Part shown: one piece after another, positions 33,191 through 41,822 of the stretch | Layout: every line of letters begins with the position of its first letter | Numbering within the stretch: the first letter of the stretch is position 1 | Assembly: GCF_012843435.1 (NCBI RefSeq) | Contig: NZ_JABAFC010000008.1 | Location: 43,474-107,473 of the forward strand | Reading direction: 5' to 3' | Length of the DNA stretch: 64,000 nucleotides | From: Psychrobacillus sp. BL-248-WT-3 | GTDB lineage: Bacteria > Bacillota > Bacilli > Bacillales_A > Planococcaceae | The notes under the pieces: model-generated | The model's database searches: none | What the model was told of the DNA's origin: nothing | Seen by the model: the letters and a program-made list of their open reading frames with translations, nothing else | Program-made: the position numbers and the translations under genes

Positions 33191-33415
33191 GTGAAGTTAT
33201 TGTTATGTATTTTATTAGCCGGGCTTTTAGGTTTTTTGGCTATTCATAATCCTATTGGAATTTTTATCGTATGTGTAATTGTTGTAGGAGTCATTTTTAG
33301 GGCATTTATTTTAATTAAAGAGATTCATAAACAAGTAGTACCAGCCAACAGCAATGACAAGGTAAAAGAAGCGTACGAAAGATATATAGAAGATAGAGAC
33401 GAAAAACAAACTTAA
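33191..33415 (+). CDS. Small membrane protein, two helices
   Basis: This is a 74-residue protein with a GTG start after AGGGGGG. Two adjacent hydrophobic segments (LLLCILLAGLLGFLAI and GIFIVCVIVVGVIFRAFIL) are followed by a charged cytoplasmic tail (KVKEAYERYIEDRDEKQT). Function unknown; it probably shares a transcript with the preceding small membrane gene. Confidence 0.65.
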   Translation: MKLLLCILLAGLLGFLAIHNPIGIFIVCVIVVGVIFRAFILIKEIHKQVVPANSNDKVKEAYERYIEDRDEKQT

Positions 33416-33522
33416 TACGTAAAGTGAAAATGGTATTTTTACTGAACTAAAAACAGTACACTGCATTAGGATAGGAGATTCATATTTAAACCGCCCTGTA
33501 CCTCTTTTTTAAATTACTTAAA

Positions 33523-33556
33523 AAACAAGCAGAAAGCCTAAGCTCTCTGCTTGTTT
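33523..33556 (-). terminator. Terminator of the ugp operon
   Basis: A 15-base stem with one mismatch (AAACAAGCAGA..AGC and complement, 4-base loop) directly abuts the ugpB stop and runs into TTTTTTAAG on the minus strand. Confidence 0.87.
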
Positions 33557-33557
33557 T

Positions 33558-34919
33558 TCATTTTGTTCTATTCGCAATCTCGATTGCGCGGTTAGTTCCT
33601 TCTGCCGCTGCATCTAGAGCTTCTTTAGGATCCATCCCTTGATATAAATTCTCCAACGCCGTCACAATTTGCTGACGGGATTCTGGGAACACTGATATTA
33701 AGGCACCCTGAGTAGCGATAGATGGCTCTGTGCTTTGTAGCTGTTCTACCGTTACTTTTAACTGTGGCATCTTTTCCCATGCTTCTTTAACAATGTCTGC
33801 TTCATATGCAGAAGGGTTAATCGCAAAGTATCCTGTATCTAAATGCCACTTAGCTTGAACTTCTGGAGTAGTTAAATACTTCATGAACTCCCAAGCTGCT
33901 TTTTGCTCAATTTCAGCGATTCCTTTAGACATCCATAAAGATGCCCCTCCAATTACAACACCTTTACGATCTACTTCGTCTGCGTAAGGAATGTATGCAG
34001 CACCCACCTCAAATGGCGCATTATCAATAATTCCTCGTACACCTGCCGAGGAATCCATATACATAGCTACCTTCCCTGATTGGAAAGCTGCTCGAATATC
34101 ATCCCAGTTCGTTCCGAAGTTACCAAATGTACCAGCCTCATTCATAGTATTTAAGAATTCAAACACACGTTGACCTTCTTCTCCGTTGAAAACCGCTTCT
34201 GTTGCATCGCCAGCACGACCGTTGTCTTCATTTACATAAAGACCACCTTGTGTGGCTACTAGCTGCTCAAAGAACCAACCGTATGTTAGCATAGAAAAGC
34301 CCTTCATCTCATCTGTTTTAAGCTTTGCTGCTGCATCAATTACCTCCTGGAACGTTTTAGGAGGGTTCTCAGGATCTAAGCCGGCTGCTTTAAATGCATC
34401 CTTGTTGTATAGCATTACTGGTGTAGAGGAGTTAAATGGCATAGAGTATAGCTCTCCATCAAGAGAATAATAATTTAAGATATTCTCCTCTAATTGAGAC
34501 AAGTCATAGTTATCTTCATCGATAAACTTTTGCATTGGCTCGATAAATCCACTTTCAATCATATATTTAGTACCTACCTCAAACACCTGCGTTATGGCCG
34601 GAGCGTCTGCAGTACCCCCAACACTACGAAGCTTAGTTAACGATTCTTCATATGATCCTTGGAATTCTGCCTTTACCTCGTAATCCTCCTGGGATGCATT
34701 AAAGTCAGCGACAATATTATCAAGAGCTGTTTGCCCTGAACCTGACATAGCGTGCCAAAAGGAGATGACTGTTTTACCATCTTCGGATTTTTCAACATCC
34801 TCGTCGCTTTTTTGTACAGGTTCTGTCGATGAACTGTCATCACTATTTGTACATGCAGCTAATGCTAGAATACCTAACAAAATCATGAATAACCACGTAA
34901 ACTTAAACTTCTTCCTCAT
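33558..34919 (-). CDS. ugpB: Glycerol-3-phosphate-type ABC substrate-binding lipoprotein
   Basis: This is a 453-residue extracytoplasmic solute-binding lipoprotein of the sugar/glycerophosphate class. The signal peptide ends in LALAAC, and an acidic Ser-rich linker follows. Segments such as ISFWHAMSGSGQTALDNIVADFN, SSTPVMLYNKDAFKAAGLDPENPPKTF and IGGASLWMSKG match UgpB. ATG 34919 follows AGAGGTG. It is the last gene of a ugpC-A-E-B operon, 34 bases after ugpE, and faces glpQ at the other end of the locus, which supports glycerophosphodiester/G3P uptake. Confidence 0.88.
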   Translation of the reverse strand: MRKKFKFTWLFMILLGILALAACTNSDDSSSTEPVQKSDEDVEKSEDGKTVISFWHAMSGSGQTALDNIVADFNASQEDYEVKAEFQGSYEESLTKLRSVGGTADAPAITQVFEVGTKYMIESGFIEPMQKFIDEDNYDLSQLEENILNYYSLDGELYSMPFNSSTPVMLYNKDAFKAAGLDPENPPKTFQEVIDAAAKLKTDEMKGFSMLTYGWFFEQLVATQGGLYVNEDNGRAGDATEAVFNGEEGQRVFEFLNTMNEAGTFGNFGTNWDDIRAAFQSGKVAMYMDSSAGVRGIIDNAPFEVGAAYIPYADEVDRKGVVIGGASLWMSKGIAEIEQKAAWEFMKYLTTPEVQAKWHLDTGYFAINPSAYEADIVKEAWEKMPQLKVTVEQLQSTEPSIATQGALISVFPESRQQIVTALENLYQGMDPKEALDAAAEGTNRAIEIANRTK

Positions 34920-34953
34920 GTCATACACCTCTTTTTTTAGTTTGGAACAACTG

Positions 34954-35766
34954 TTATTTTAGAGCCCCTTGCGTTAACCCTTTTTGCAATTGCTTTTGAC
35001 CTAAAAACAATAGTAGTAGTGTTGGAATAATAACAACGATTACCCCTGCCATAACCACCCCCCATTCTGTTGCAACCTCTTGCGACTGCAGCTGTTTCAA
35101 GCCAATTTGTACGGTTCTTACAGAGTTATTAGTTGTAACTAGTAATGGCCATAAGTACATATTCCATGTTGTTAGAAACCCATATGCTCCTAATGTTACT
35201 AAACTAGTTTTAGAAACCGGCAAGATTACACGAACAAAAAACGCAAATCTACTGAGCCCTGCAATCTGGGATGCCTCATGCAGCTCTTTCGGTATTGTTT
35301 TGAAATGCTGTCTAAGTAAAAATGTCCCGAAGGCTAAAGCAAAAAATGGTAATGTCATCCCTTGGTATGTGTTAAGCCAGTTTAGATTTTGAATGGTAAA
35401 GAAATTGGGAATCATTGTTGCTTCCCACGGAATCATCATCGTGGAGATAAAAAGGAAAAATACAAAGTCCCTTCCTTTGAATGGGATAAAGACAAAGGCA
35501 TAGGCCGCTAAACTACATACGACCAGCTGTCCAAGCATAACCCCAAACGAAACAATGAAACTGTTAATCAAATAGTTTAATAGAGGCAATCGATCAAACA
35601 CCTTCACATAATTATCAAAACTGAAGGTTGACGGCAAGAATTTTCCTTGTAAAATTTCGCCTCCCGTCATGAAGCTTACCATCAAGGCATAGATAATCGG
35701 GAAAAACATAATCAGGGCAGTAACGATCAATAAAAAATACACAATGGAGCGCTTTAGTATTCTCAT
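34954..35766 (-). CDS. ugpE: ABC permease UgpE
   Basis: This is a 270-residue binding-protein-dependent permease with six membrane helices. The coupling EAA loop is HEASQIAGLSRFAFFVRVILPVSK. It overlaps ugpA by four bases. N-terminal RRIL...IVYFLLIVTALIMFFPIIYALMVSF fits MalG/UgpE-type permeases. Function with ugpA, ugpB and ugpC follows from context. Confidence 0.9.
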   Translation of the reverse strand: MRILKRSIVYFLLIVTALIMFFPIIYALMVSFMTGGEILQGKFLPSTFSFDNYVKVFDRLPLLNYLINSFIVSFGVMLGQLVVCSLAAYAFVFIPFKGRDFVFFLFISTMMIPWEATMIPNFFTIQNLNWLNTYQGMTLPFFALAFGTFLLRQHFKTIPKELHEASQIAGLSRFAFFVRVILPVSKTSLVTLGAYGFLTTWNMYLWPLLVTTNNSVRTVQIGLKQLQSQEVATEWGVVMAGVIVVIIPTLLLLFLGQKQLQKGLTQGALK

Positions 35767-36698
35767 TGGTAATGCACCTTCTTTTCCCCTAGCTTAAATT
35801 GTAAAATTGTAACGAGTAAAATACATATAAATAAGAACACCGCTTGAGCACTTGCAGTACCAAATTGAGCGTTTACAAATGCCTCTCGATAAATGGAATA
35901 CACGATTAAGTTAGTGGATTGGGAGGGCCCGCCCTTTGTTAAGATATCCACCTGTCCAAACGTTTGAAACGCATTGATGAGAGAAATGGTAATAATAAAA
36001 AATAGGGTGGGAGAGAGCATTGGTATAGTTATTCTTCTCAAACGATACCAATAGCTTGCTCCGTCAATACGAGCACTTTCGTATAAGTGCTCATCAATAT
36101 TTTGTAGTCCCCCTAGCAATATTAGGAAGCAGAAGCCAGTGTTCAACCAAATCGTTGTCAGAGACACCGATAGCAAAGCCCATGTTGGATCTAGAAGCCA
36201 CTCGACTTGTGGAAGATTCAATATGGAAAGGACTTTGTTGAACATCCCAATACTTGGGTGAAATAAGAATAGCCACACAACGGAGGAAGCTGCCACGGAA
36301 ACCCCCATAGTGGAAGCATAGATTGTACGAAAGAATCCGATTCCTCTTAGCTTTTCATTGGCAAGTAATGCTAGGCCTAGCGCAATAATAATTCCAGTAG
36401 GCACTGTATATAGTACAAATAGGAATGTGGCCTTTATACTGTTTAGAAAAGCAGACGATTCAAGCAAATAAGCATAATTTTCCATACCAACAAACACTGC
36501 AGCCTCTCCTGCTTGGTTGGTTAAGAAAAAGCTTAAATAAATGGTGCGAAACATTGGATAAAAAACAAAAACGGAAAATAAGATAATAGATGGTAATAAA
36601 TATAAAAGAGCTGTTCGAGCATTCAGTGAGCGCTTCCAGAAACCTTTCTTTTGCTTAGATCTGACGGCAGTTACATGGTTTGATTTCACTACTGTCAT
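35763..36698 (-). CDS. ugpA: ABC permease UgpA
   Basis: This is a 311-residue permease of the MalF/UgpA type with six membrane helices after a basic cytoplasmic N terminus. The EAA loop is YESARIDGASYWYRLRRITIPMLSP. It overlaps the ATPase gene and ugpE by four bases at each end, so all are translationally coupled. Confidence 0.9.
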   Translation of the reverse strand: MTVVKSNHVTAVRSKQKKGFWKRSLNARTALLYLLPSIILFSVFVFYPMFRTIYLSFFLTNQAGEAAVFVGMENYAYLLESSAFLNSIKATFLFVLYTVPTGIIIALGLALLANEKLRGIGFFRTIYASTMGVSVAASSVVWLFLFHPSIGMFNKVLSILNLPQVEWLLDPTWALLSVSLTTIWLNTGFCFLILLGGLQNIDEHLYESARIDGASYWYRLRRITIPMLSPTLFFIITISLINAFQTFGQVDILTKGGPSQSTNLIVYSIYREAFVNAQFGTASAQAVFLFICILLVTILQFKLGEKKVHYQ

Positions 36699-37825
36699 AC
36701 AAATACCTCTTTACCAAATACATGGTTTTCTACATCAGAAGGTTTTTTAATAATCTCCTTTGTTACGCTATCAAAGAAGCAAAAGGAATCATAGTTCATG
36801 ATGACTGGTATTTTATCACCGACAGCTATCTGCCATTGACCGCTCCATTTAACTTGCCATTGCTGATCATTCAATGTAAATGAAAATACAGTTTCATTTC
36901 CTAAAATTTCTACATTTACAATTTCTACAAATACCTTTTCCTCTGCTGTCGACTCCTTTGTCGCTGCTTTTATATGCTCCGGACGAATACCTACAATAAC
37001 TTTGTCTGTCAGGTAGTGTGCGTCCTCAGCTGGTACGGAAATAGTAATGAAATCATTTAACAAAATAGCACCCTGTTCTTTACTTCCTATGCCTTCCGCA
37101 ATATTCATCGGAGGTGAACCAATAAAGGTAGCTACAAAAGGATTGGCTGGATTATTATAAATATCAATTGGTTTGCCTATCTGTTGGATAGATCCTTCAT
37201 GTAGGATCATAATGCGGTCGCCCATTGTCATCGCCTCAATTTGATCATGCGTCACATAAATCATAGTAATTCCAAGTCTGCGCTGGATTTGTCTAATTTC
37301 AGATCTCATGTGCGCCCGAAGCTTAGCATCTAAGTTAGATAATGGTTCGTCCATTAGACAAATTGGCGCTTGGTTTACGATGGCTCGGGCAAGAGCAACT
37401 CGTTGTCTTTGTCCACCGGAAAGCTCTCTTGGCTTACGTTTTAAGTAATCAGAAAGCCCTAGCATTTGAGCAACCTCTATTGTTCGATTGTTACGTTCTT
37501 CTTTAGAGATTTTTTTTACATGCAGACCAAATTGAATATTTTCTTCTACCGAAAGATGTGGGTATAAAGCATAGTTCTGGAATACCATAGACAAATCACG
37601 CTTACTTGGAGGTAAATCATTCACTTCCTGCTCACCAATCTTGAGCACTCCTCCTGTTATCTCTTCTAATCCCGCGATCATTCGAAGCATTGTACTTTTT
37701 CCACACCCCGATGGACCAACAAGAACAAAAAATTCCCCTGGTTCAATCGTTACGTTAATATTAGAAATAACGTTAGATTGTTTGTCGTATGATTTAGAGA
37801 TATCGATCAATTCTACTCGCTTCAA
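36695..37825 (-). CDS. ugpC: ABC ATP-binding protein UgpC (MsmX-like)
   Basis: This is a 376-residue ATPase of the carbohydrate/G3P importer class. Walker A is GPSGCGKST, the signature LSGGQRQR, Walker B ICLMDEP and the switch His VTHDQIEA. The C-terminal third is the regulatory OB/TOBE domain (VIVGIRPEHI). It is the first gene of the operon, divergent from glpQ across 205 bases, with GGGGGAAAT before the ATG. It could also energise other sugar importers, as MsmX does. Confidence 0.9.
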   Translation of the reverse strand: MKRVELIDISKSYDKQSNVISNINVTIEPGEFFVLVGPSGCGKSTMLRMIAGLEEITGGVLKIGEQEVNDLPPSKRDLSMVFQNYALYPHLSVEENIQFGLHVKKISKEERNNRTIEVAQMLGLSDYLKRKPRELSGGQRQRVALARAIVNQAPICLMDEPLSNLDAKLRAHMRSEIRQIQRRLGITMIYVTHDQIEAMTMGDRIMILHEGSIQQIGKPIDIYNNPANPFVATFIGSPPMNIAEGIGSKEQGAILLNDFITISVPAEDAHYLTDKVIVGIRPEHIKAATKESTAEEKVFVEIVNVEILGNETVFSFTLNDQQWQVKWSGQWQIAVGDKIPVIMNYDSFCFFDSVTKEIIKKPSDVENHVFGKEVFV

Positions 37826-37981
37826 AAGATTTCCCCCATTCTCTAATCAATTATGTTACCGAAGCTTCAAGTTTATAGATTTTACTATGGAAGCTAGTAA
37901 AATATGTTTTTAACATTTTTCCATAGCTATGTAATCTTTTCTTAACCATATTACTAAAAAGAATATTCTAAATCAAAGAAA

Positions 37982-38026
37982 TTTACAATCTTTACAGAAT
38001 ATTTAATTTTATACAAAAAGTTAACA
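37982..38026. promoter_or_regulatory. Pho-box-like tandem TTTACA elements
   Basis: TTTACA (37982-37987), TTTACA (37991-37996), TTTAAT (38002-38007) and TTAACA (38021-38026) lie just before glpQ. PhoP of Bacilli binds TT(A/T/C)ACA direct repeats with about 11-base phasing; only one interval here is exactly 11, so this is a candidate, not a clear Pho box. Confidence 0.35.
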
Positions 38027-38030
38027 GTTC

Positions 38031-38912
38031 TTGGAGGATAAATTTATGCGTAAATATCAATTAATCCTACTTATATTTGTTTTGCTTATTAGTGGATGTG
38101 TAGGGAAAGAAGTGACACCCATTGCTTCAGAAGAGTTTTTTATCATCGCGCATAGAGGAGCATCCACTTATGCACCAGAGCATACAATGGTCGCTTATGA
38201 GGTTGCTGAGCAGCTAGGGGCTACTTATATTGAAATTGATTTACAAATGACGAAAGATGGAGTATTAGTTGCCATGCATGATGAAACAGTAGACCGTACT
38301 ACTGAAGGTGAAGGGTTAGTAAAAGATTACACATTAGAGGAATTAAAAGAGTTGAATGCCGGGAAATGGTTTAATGAGACATATCCAGATTTCGCTAATA
38401 CTGCATATGAAAAGGCACGAGTTCCTACATTAAGAGAAATATTTGATAATTTTGGTGATAGAGTCAACTACTATATCGAGATGAAATCCCCCAAAATATA
38501 TGAGGAAATGGAGGAGGAATTGCTTTCTTTGTTAGAAGAATATAACTTATTAAATCACGAAGAAGATGTACCGAAAGTAATCGTCCAATCCTTCAACCGT
38601 GCTAGTTTAATAGAATTTCATGAGCTTGAACCAAGCATACCCCTTATCCAACTGCTCGGTAATAAAGAGGAAGCTAAATTTACCAACCAGGAAATGAAAA
38701 GCCTAAAAACCTATGCAAGTGGCATTGGAGTCAACGTGAATGCTGTAGATGGAACCTTTGTCCATGAAGCACACGAAAACGGGCTGAAGGTACACCTGTT
38801 TTCCTTGATAGGAGAAGCAGATATAAAAAAAGCCTTGCTTTACAAGGCTGATGGTATATTCGCAGATGCTCCTAACGTTGCTTTAGAAATAATAGATCGT
38901 ACACAAAATTAA
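38031..38912 (+). CDS. glpQ: Glycerophosphodiester phosphodiesterase lipoprotein
   Basis: This is a predicted lipoprotein of about 291 residues that hydrolyses glycerophosphodiesters to sn-glycerol-3-phosphate outside the membrane. The lipobox is LISGC. Catalytic parts include IIAHRGASTYAPEHT, YIEIDLQMTKDG, MHDETVDRTT and YIEMKSP. The ATG at 38046 follows TTGGAGG and gives MRKYQLILLIF as a proper signal; a frame open from 38031 is less likely. It is divergent from ugpCAEB, so G3P released by this enzyme can be taken up by that importer. Its stop overlaps that of the convergent yqxD. Confidence 0.9.
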   Translation: MEDKFMRKYQLILLIFVLLISGCVGKEVTPIASEEFFIIAHRGASTYAPEHTMVAYEVAEQLGATYIEIDLQMTKDGVLVAMHDETVDRTTEGEGLVKDYTLEELKELNAGKWFNETYPDFANTAYEKARVPTLREIFDNFGDRVNYYIEMKSPKIYEEMEEELLSLLEEYNLLNHEEDVPKVIVQSFNRASLIEFHELEPSIPLIQLLGNKEEAKFTNQEMKSLKTYASGIGVNVNAVDGTFVHEAHENGLKVHLFSLIGEADIKKALLYKADGIFADAPNVALEIIDRTQN

Positions 38913-39361
38913 ATCTGTTGTTTCAAAACTTTTTCACAAAGTCTTTTAAAATGAATTTCAAATTTCTCATTGTCTTCTTTTTGACGTTTTCGTGGTCCCT
39001 TCATTCGGCCACCTGCTTGTCTTATTTTTTTGGATATATGTCTACTCTCTAATAGCTGGTCTATATTCTCTGGTGTATACCATCTTCCATTTTGGTCTAT
39101 TGCATAGCCTCGCTTAGCTAAAACCATGGCTGCAAGACCATAATCCTGGGTGACAACAATGTCGCCCTTATTCACTTTATTGACGAGCACAAAGTCTACA
39201 GCATCTGCGCCTTTCGAAACCATGACTGTTTCAGCACCTTCCCTCTGCATATAATGTGCAGTGTCGCATAACAACGTTACCTTCAAATCGAACTGTTTTG
39301 CGATATCAATCGTTAAATCCACGACAGGACAGCCGTCCGCATCTACTAGTACATTCACCAT
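38909..39361 (-). CDS. yqxD: YqxD/YaiI-family protein (DUF188)
   Basis: This is a 150-residue protein of the YaiI/YqxD family, which has a PIN-like nuclease fold. Conserved acidic positions are in NVLVDADGCPV, VSKGADAVDF and VTQDYGLAAM, and GGRMKGPRKR is near the C terminus. ATG 39361 follows AGGAG. The minus-strand TAA overlaps the glpQ stop by three bases with no terminator in between, so the two transcripts must overlap. Confidence 0.9.
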   Translation of the reverse strand: MVNVLVDADGCPVVDLTIDIAKQFDLKVTLLCDTAHYMQREGAETVMVSKGADAVDFVLVNKVNKGDIVVTQDYGLAAMVLAKRGYAIDQNGRWYTPENIDQLLESRHISKKIRQAGGRMKGPRKRQKEDNEKFEIHFKRLCEKVLKQQI

Positions 39362-39902
39362 TTTGAGCACTCCTATCAGCTATATATCCTACATTGTATA
39401 CTAAATGATTATTTTTATGAATGGCTATGTTAAAGGGTAGGGTTACTTTTATGATCCAAAGAAATCTTAGATCAGAGAGTAGAATTGATTTCCGCGCCAA
39501 CCGGACGCTTTCCGCGGGGTGAGCGATAAGCCATCACCCATCGCTTACGCGCGTGGTTGTGATGTCTTATCTGTCTCACTCATCCCGCCGGAGTCGCCGT
39601 CTGGCGCTCCAATCAATAAATGGAAACAGCTTTAGCATCGATAAAGCACTAATAAATTTACTCGCATAAACATAGCTGATTTCATCATCTATTTATGTTC
39701 TTAATAGCCATTTGAAAGTTCCTTTGTTTACAGTCACTATAAAAAAGAATTGGTTAGTCAAAATCAACCAATAACTTTAACAAAGCTTTATGAATTTAGG
39801 TGCAGCCGCACAAGTCTTTTTTACCGCCGTTTCTATTCTAAATAAATACCTTAGTTGTATTTGGCAATTAGTTTTTAAAAGTCTTCACAAATTATATAAA
39901 TC
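39362..39902. other. Intergenic region holding dispersed-repeat copy C
   Basis: The gap contains a full copy of the dispersed repeat (39421-39676). The remaining 225 bases up to the terminator of the importer operon show no gene. Confidence 0.5.
39421..39676 (+). repeat. Dispersed intergenic repeat, copy C (full)
   Basis: It begins ATGGCTATGTTAAAGGGTAG and shares the ordered blocks of copy B: GAATTGATTTCCGC, CCGGACGCTTTCCGCGGGG, the GTGAGCGAT/ATCGCTTAC stem, CTGTCTCACTCATCCCGCCG and CGCATAAACA. Like copy B it lies upstream of a minus-strand gene. Confidence 0.9.
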
Positions 39903-39934
39903 AAAAGGCATGGATATATGCTTCCATACCTTTT
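39903..39934 (-). terminator. Terminator of the SsuABC-type operon
   Basis: AAAAGGCATGGA pairs with TCCATACCTTTT (one wobble on the minus strand), 12 bases after the stop. Confidence 0.82.
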
Positions 39935-39945
39935 ATATTGAACCT

Positions 39946-41025
39946 TTACTTATATTCACCTAATATCTCCACTGCTTTTTCTGTTATAGATGTATCCACC
40001 GCTTTATCAAAGTCAACGTCACCGCTAATTGCTCCATTTTCTTTATATACGTCATATTGCTTTAACACGTCATCTAAAAACATTTTTCCATTAGGATCTA
40101 AGCCTGTAACAAATACTTTTTCCCATAACACTGGATCTTTTAGTGAAGTATACTTTGTCATAATTTCAATGATTTCAGCTTTTCCTTCACCCTTTATAAA
40201 TGCATCATTATAATCCCGGACACCTTTTAAATAGGCTGCCATGAAACGGAGCGAAACATCTTGTTCCTCACTCATAAATTGAGGCGAACCTAAAACCATG
40301 GCGATTTGAGATTCCGGTGCATAATCCGTAGCGTCTCCAAAGCGCTCATGAAATCCGTTTTCAATCCCTTGGGCTATTAGTGGTTCAATTTGAAGTGCGG
40401 CATCTATCGAACCATTTTCAATCGCCCCTAGCATGCTTCCAAAGTCTCCAAGTAATACAAACTCTACATCCTCAGGTGTTAATCCTGCATGCTTCAGCAT
40501 TTCTAAAAAGATAAATTCATCAATCGAGTTTTTAGAGGAAACAGCAATACGCTTTCCTTCAAAATCCTTATACTCCTTGATGACATCCTTCATGTGGTTT
40601 CCAATGACGAATGAGAAATACGACTTACCTGGCACATTGTGTCCCTTGTCTGCAATAATTTTTACGTCAATCCCTTGGGCAATGGCATTAAAAAATGAAG
40701 CAGTTGAAACCCCACCGGCAATATCCACGTCTCCCGAAGCAAGTGCAGGAAGCATTTCATCACTATTTGCAAATTGCGCAAACTCTACTTCAATATTGTA
40801 GTCCTCAAAATAACCTTTTTCTTTTGCAATGTAAAAACCTGCCCCAGAGGCAGCCCCGTCTTCCGCTATAATTACTTTTACTTTCTTATTTAGCGGTGCC
40901 AAGTCTCCAGAAGGGTTATCCTTACTTACTTCATCATTTACATTGTCAGATCCTTCTTCTTTTGGACTACAAGCACCTAGTAAAAGAACAATAGATGCAA
41001 ATAGTATGAACCAGCGTTTCTTCAC
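39946..41025 (-). CDS. SsuA/TauA-type ABC substrate-binding lipoprotein
   Basis: This is a 359-residue lipoprotein (lipobox LLGAC) of the nitrate/sulfonate/taurine/thiamine-precursor binding superfamily. Motifs are KVKVIIAEDGAASGAGFYIAKEKGYFEDYNIEVEF, ALASGDVDIAGGVSTASFFNA and ENGSIDAALQIEPLIAQ. AAGGAGGAAAG precedes the ATG. It is the third gene of an operon with a permease and an ATPase. The ligand cannot be assigned from sequence; no TPP or other riboswitch was seen upstream. Confidence 0.87.
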   Translation of the reverse strand: MKKRWFILFASIVLLLGACSPKEEGSDNVNDEVSKDNPSGDLAPLNKKVKVIIAEDGAASGAGFYIAKEKGYFEDYNIEVEFAQFANSDEMLPALASGDVDIAGGVSTASFFNAIAQGIDVKIIADKGHNVPGKSYFSFVIGNHMKDVIKEYKDFEGKRIAVSSKNSIDEFIFLEMLKHAGLTPEDVEFVLLGDFGSMLGAIENGSIDAALQIEPLIAQGIENGFHERFGDATDYAPESQIAMVLGSPQFMSEEQDVSLRFMAAYLKGVRDYNDAFIKGEGKAEIIEIMTKYTSLKDPVLWEKVFVTGLDPNGKMFLDDVLKQYDVYKENGAISGDVDFDKAVDTSITEKAVEILGEYK

Positions 41026-41037
41026 AACTTTCCTCCT

Positions 41038-41817
41038 TTATTTTCTCGATTTTTGAACTTCTTGCTGTAAATGATTCCAAATCGTTATAAACTGTTCCGC
41101 CATTTCTGCATTTGCCCTAACCTGCTCCATTGTACGGGGTCTTGGCAATGGAACTTTTATCTCACTTACAATCTCACCTGGATGAGAGCTCAATAACACG
41201 ATACGGTCACTCAGCAACAAAGCCTCATCAATACTATGAGTGATAAATAAAACGGTCTTTTTGTTTTCGGACCAAATTGATAGTAACTCTTCCTGCAATA
41301 TGAATTTGTTTTGTTCATCCAAGGCAGCAAATGGCTCATCCATTAACAAAATTTCTGGATCATTGGCAAAAGCCCTAGCAATACTAATCCGTTGCTTCAT
41401 CCCTCCAGAAAGCTCTTTTGGATAAAGCGAAGAAAACTTACTTAAACCTACCTTTTTTAAGTAGTAGTCGGTTTGCTTTTTAACGTATTCCTTTGGAAGG
41501 TGCCTCATTTTTAAACCAAAAGCAACATTCTCTTCAACGGTCAGCCAAGGAATAACCCCTTTTTCTTGAAACACCATAGACTGTAGCGGACGTTCCCCTG
41601 CTTCCGATGCAATTAAAAAGGAGCCAGAGCTCGGAGTTTCTAGTCCCGCAAGGATGCGTAAAAGAGTTGTCTTTCCACATCCACTTGGTCCAACTAGACA
41701 GATAAATTCTCCTTCCTCTACCTGCAGAGAAATATCCTTTATAGCTGTAACACTATTACTTTTTTTATAGAAAATCTTCGTAAGATTATCAATGGAAATT
41801 TTAACTTTTTCGCTCAT
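41038..41817 (-). CDS. SsuB/TauB-type ABC ATP-binding protein
   Basis: This is a 259-residue ATPase. Walker A is GPSGCGKTT, signature LSGGMKQR, Walker B ILLMDEP and switch ITHSIDEA. These variants (LSGGMKQR, EKGVIPWLTVEENVAFGL) are typical of the nitrate/sulfonate/taurine class. It lies 5 bases after the permease and 12 before the binding-protein gene. Confidence 0.91.
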   Translation of the reverse strand: MSEKVKISIDNLTKIFYKKSNSVTAIKDISLQVEEGEFICLVGPSGCGKTTLLRILAGLETPSSGSFLIASEAGERPLQSMVFQEKGVIPWLTVEENVAFGLKMRHLPKEYVKKQTDYYLKKVGLSKFSSLYPKELSGGMKQRISIARAFANDPEILLMDEPFAALDEQNKFILQEELLSIWSENKKTVLFITHSIDEALLLSDRIVLLSSHPGEIVSEIKVPLPRPRTMEQVRANAEMAEQFITIWNHLQQEVQKSRK

Positions 41818-41822
41818 TTAAC

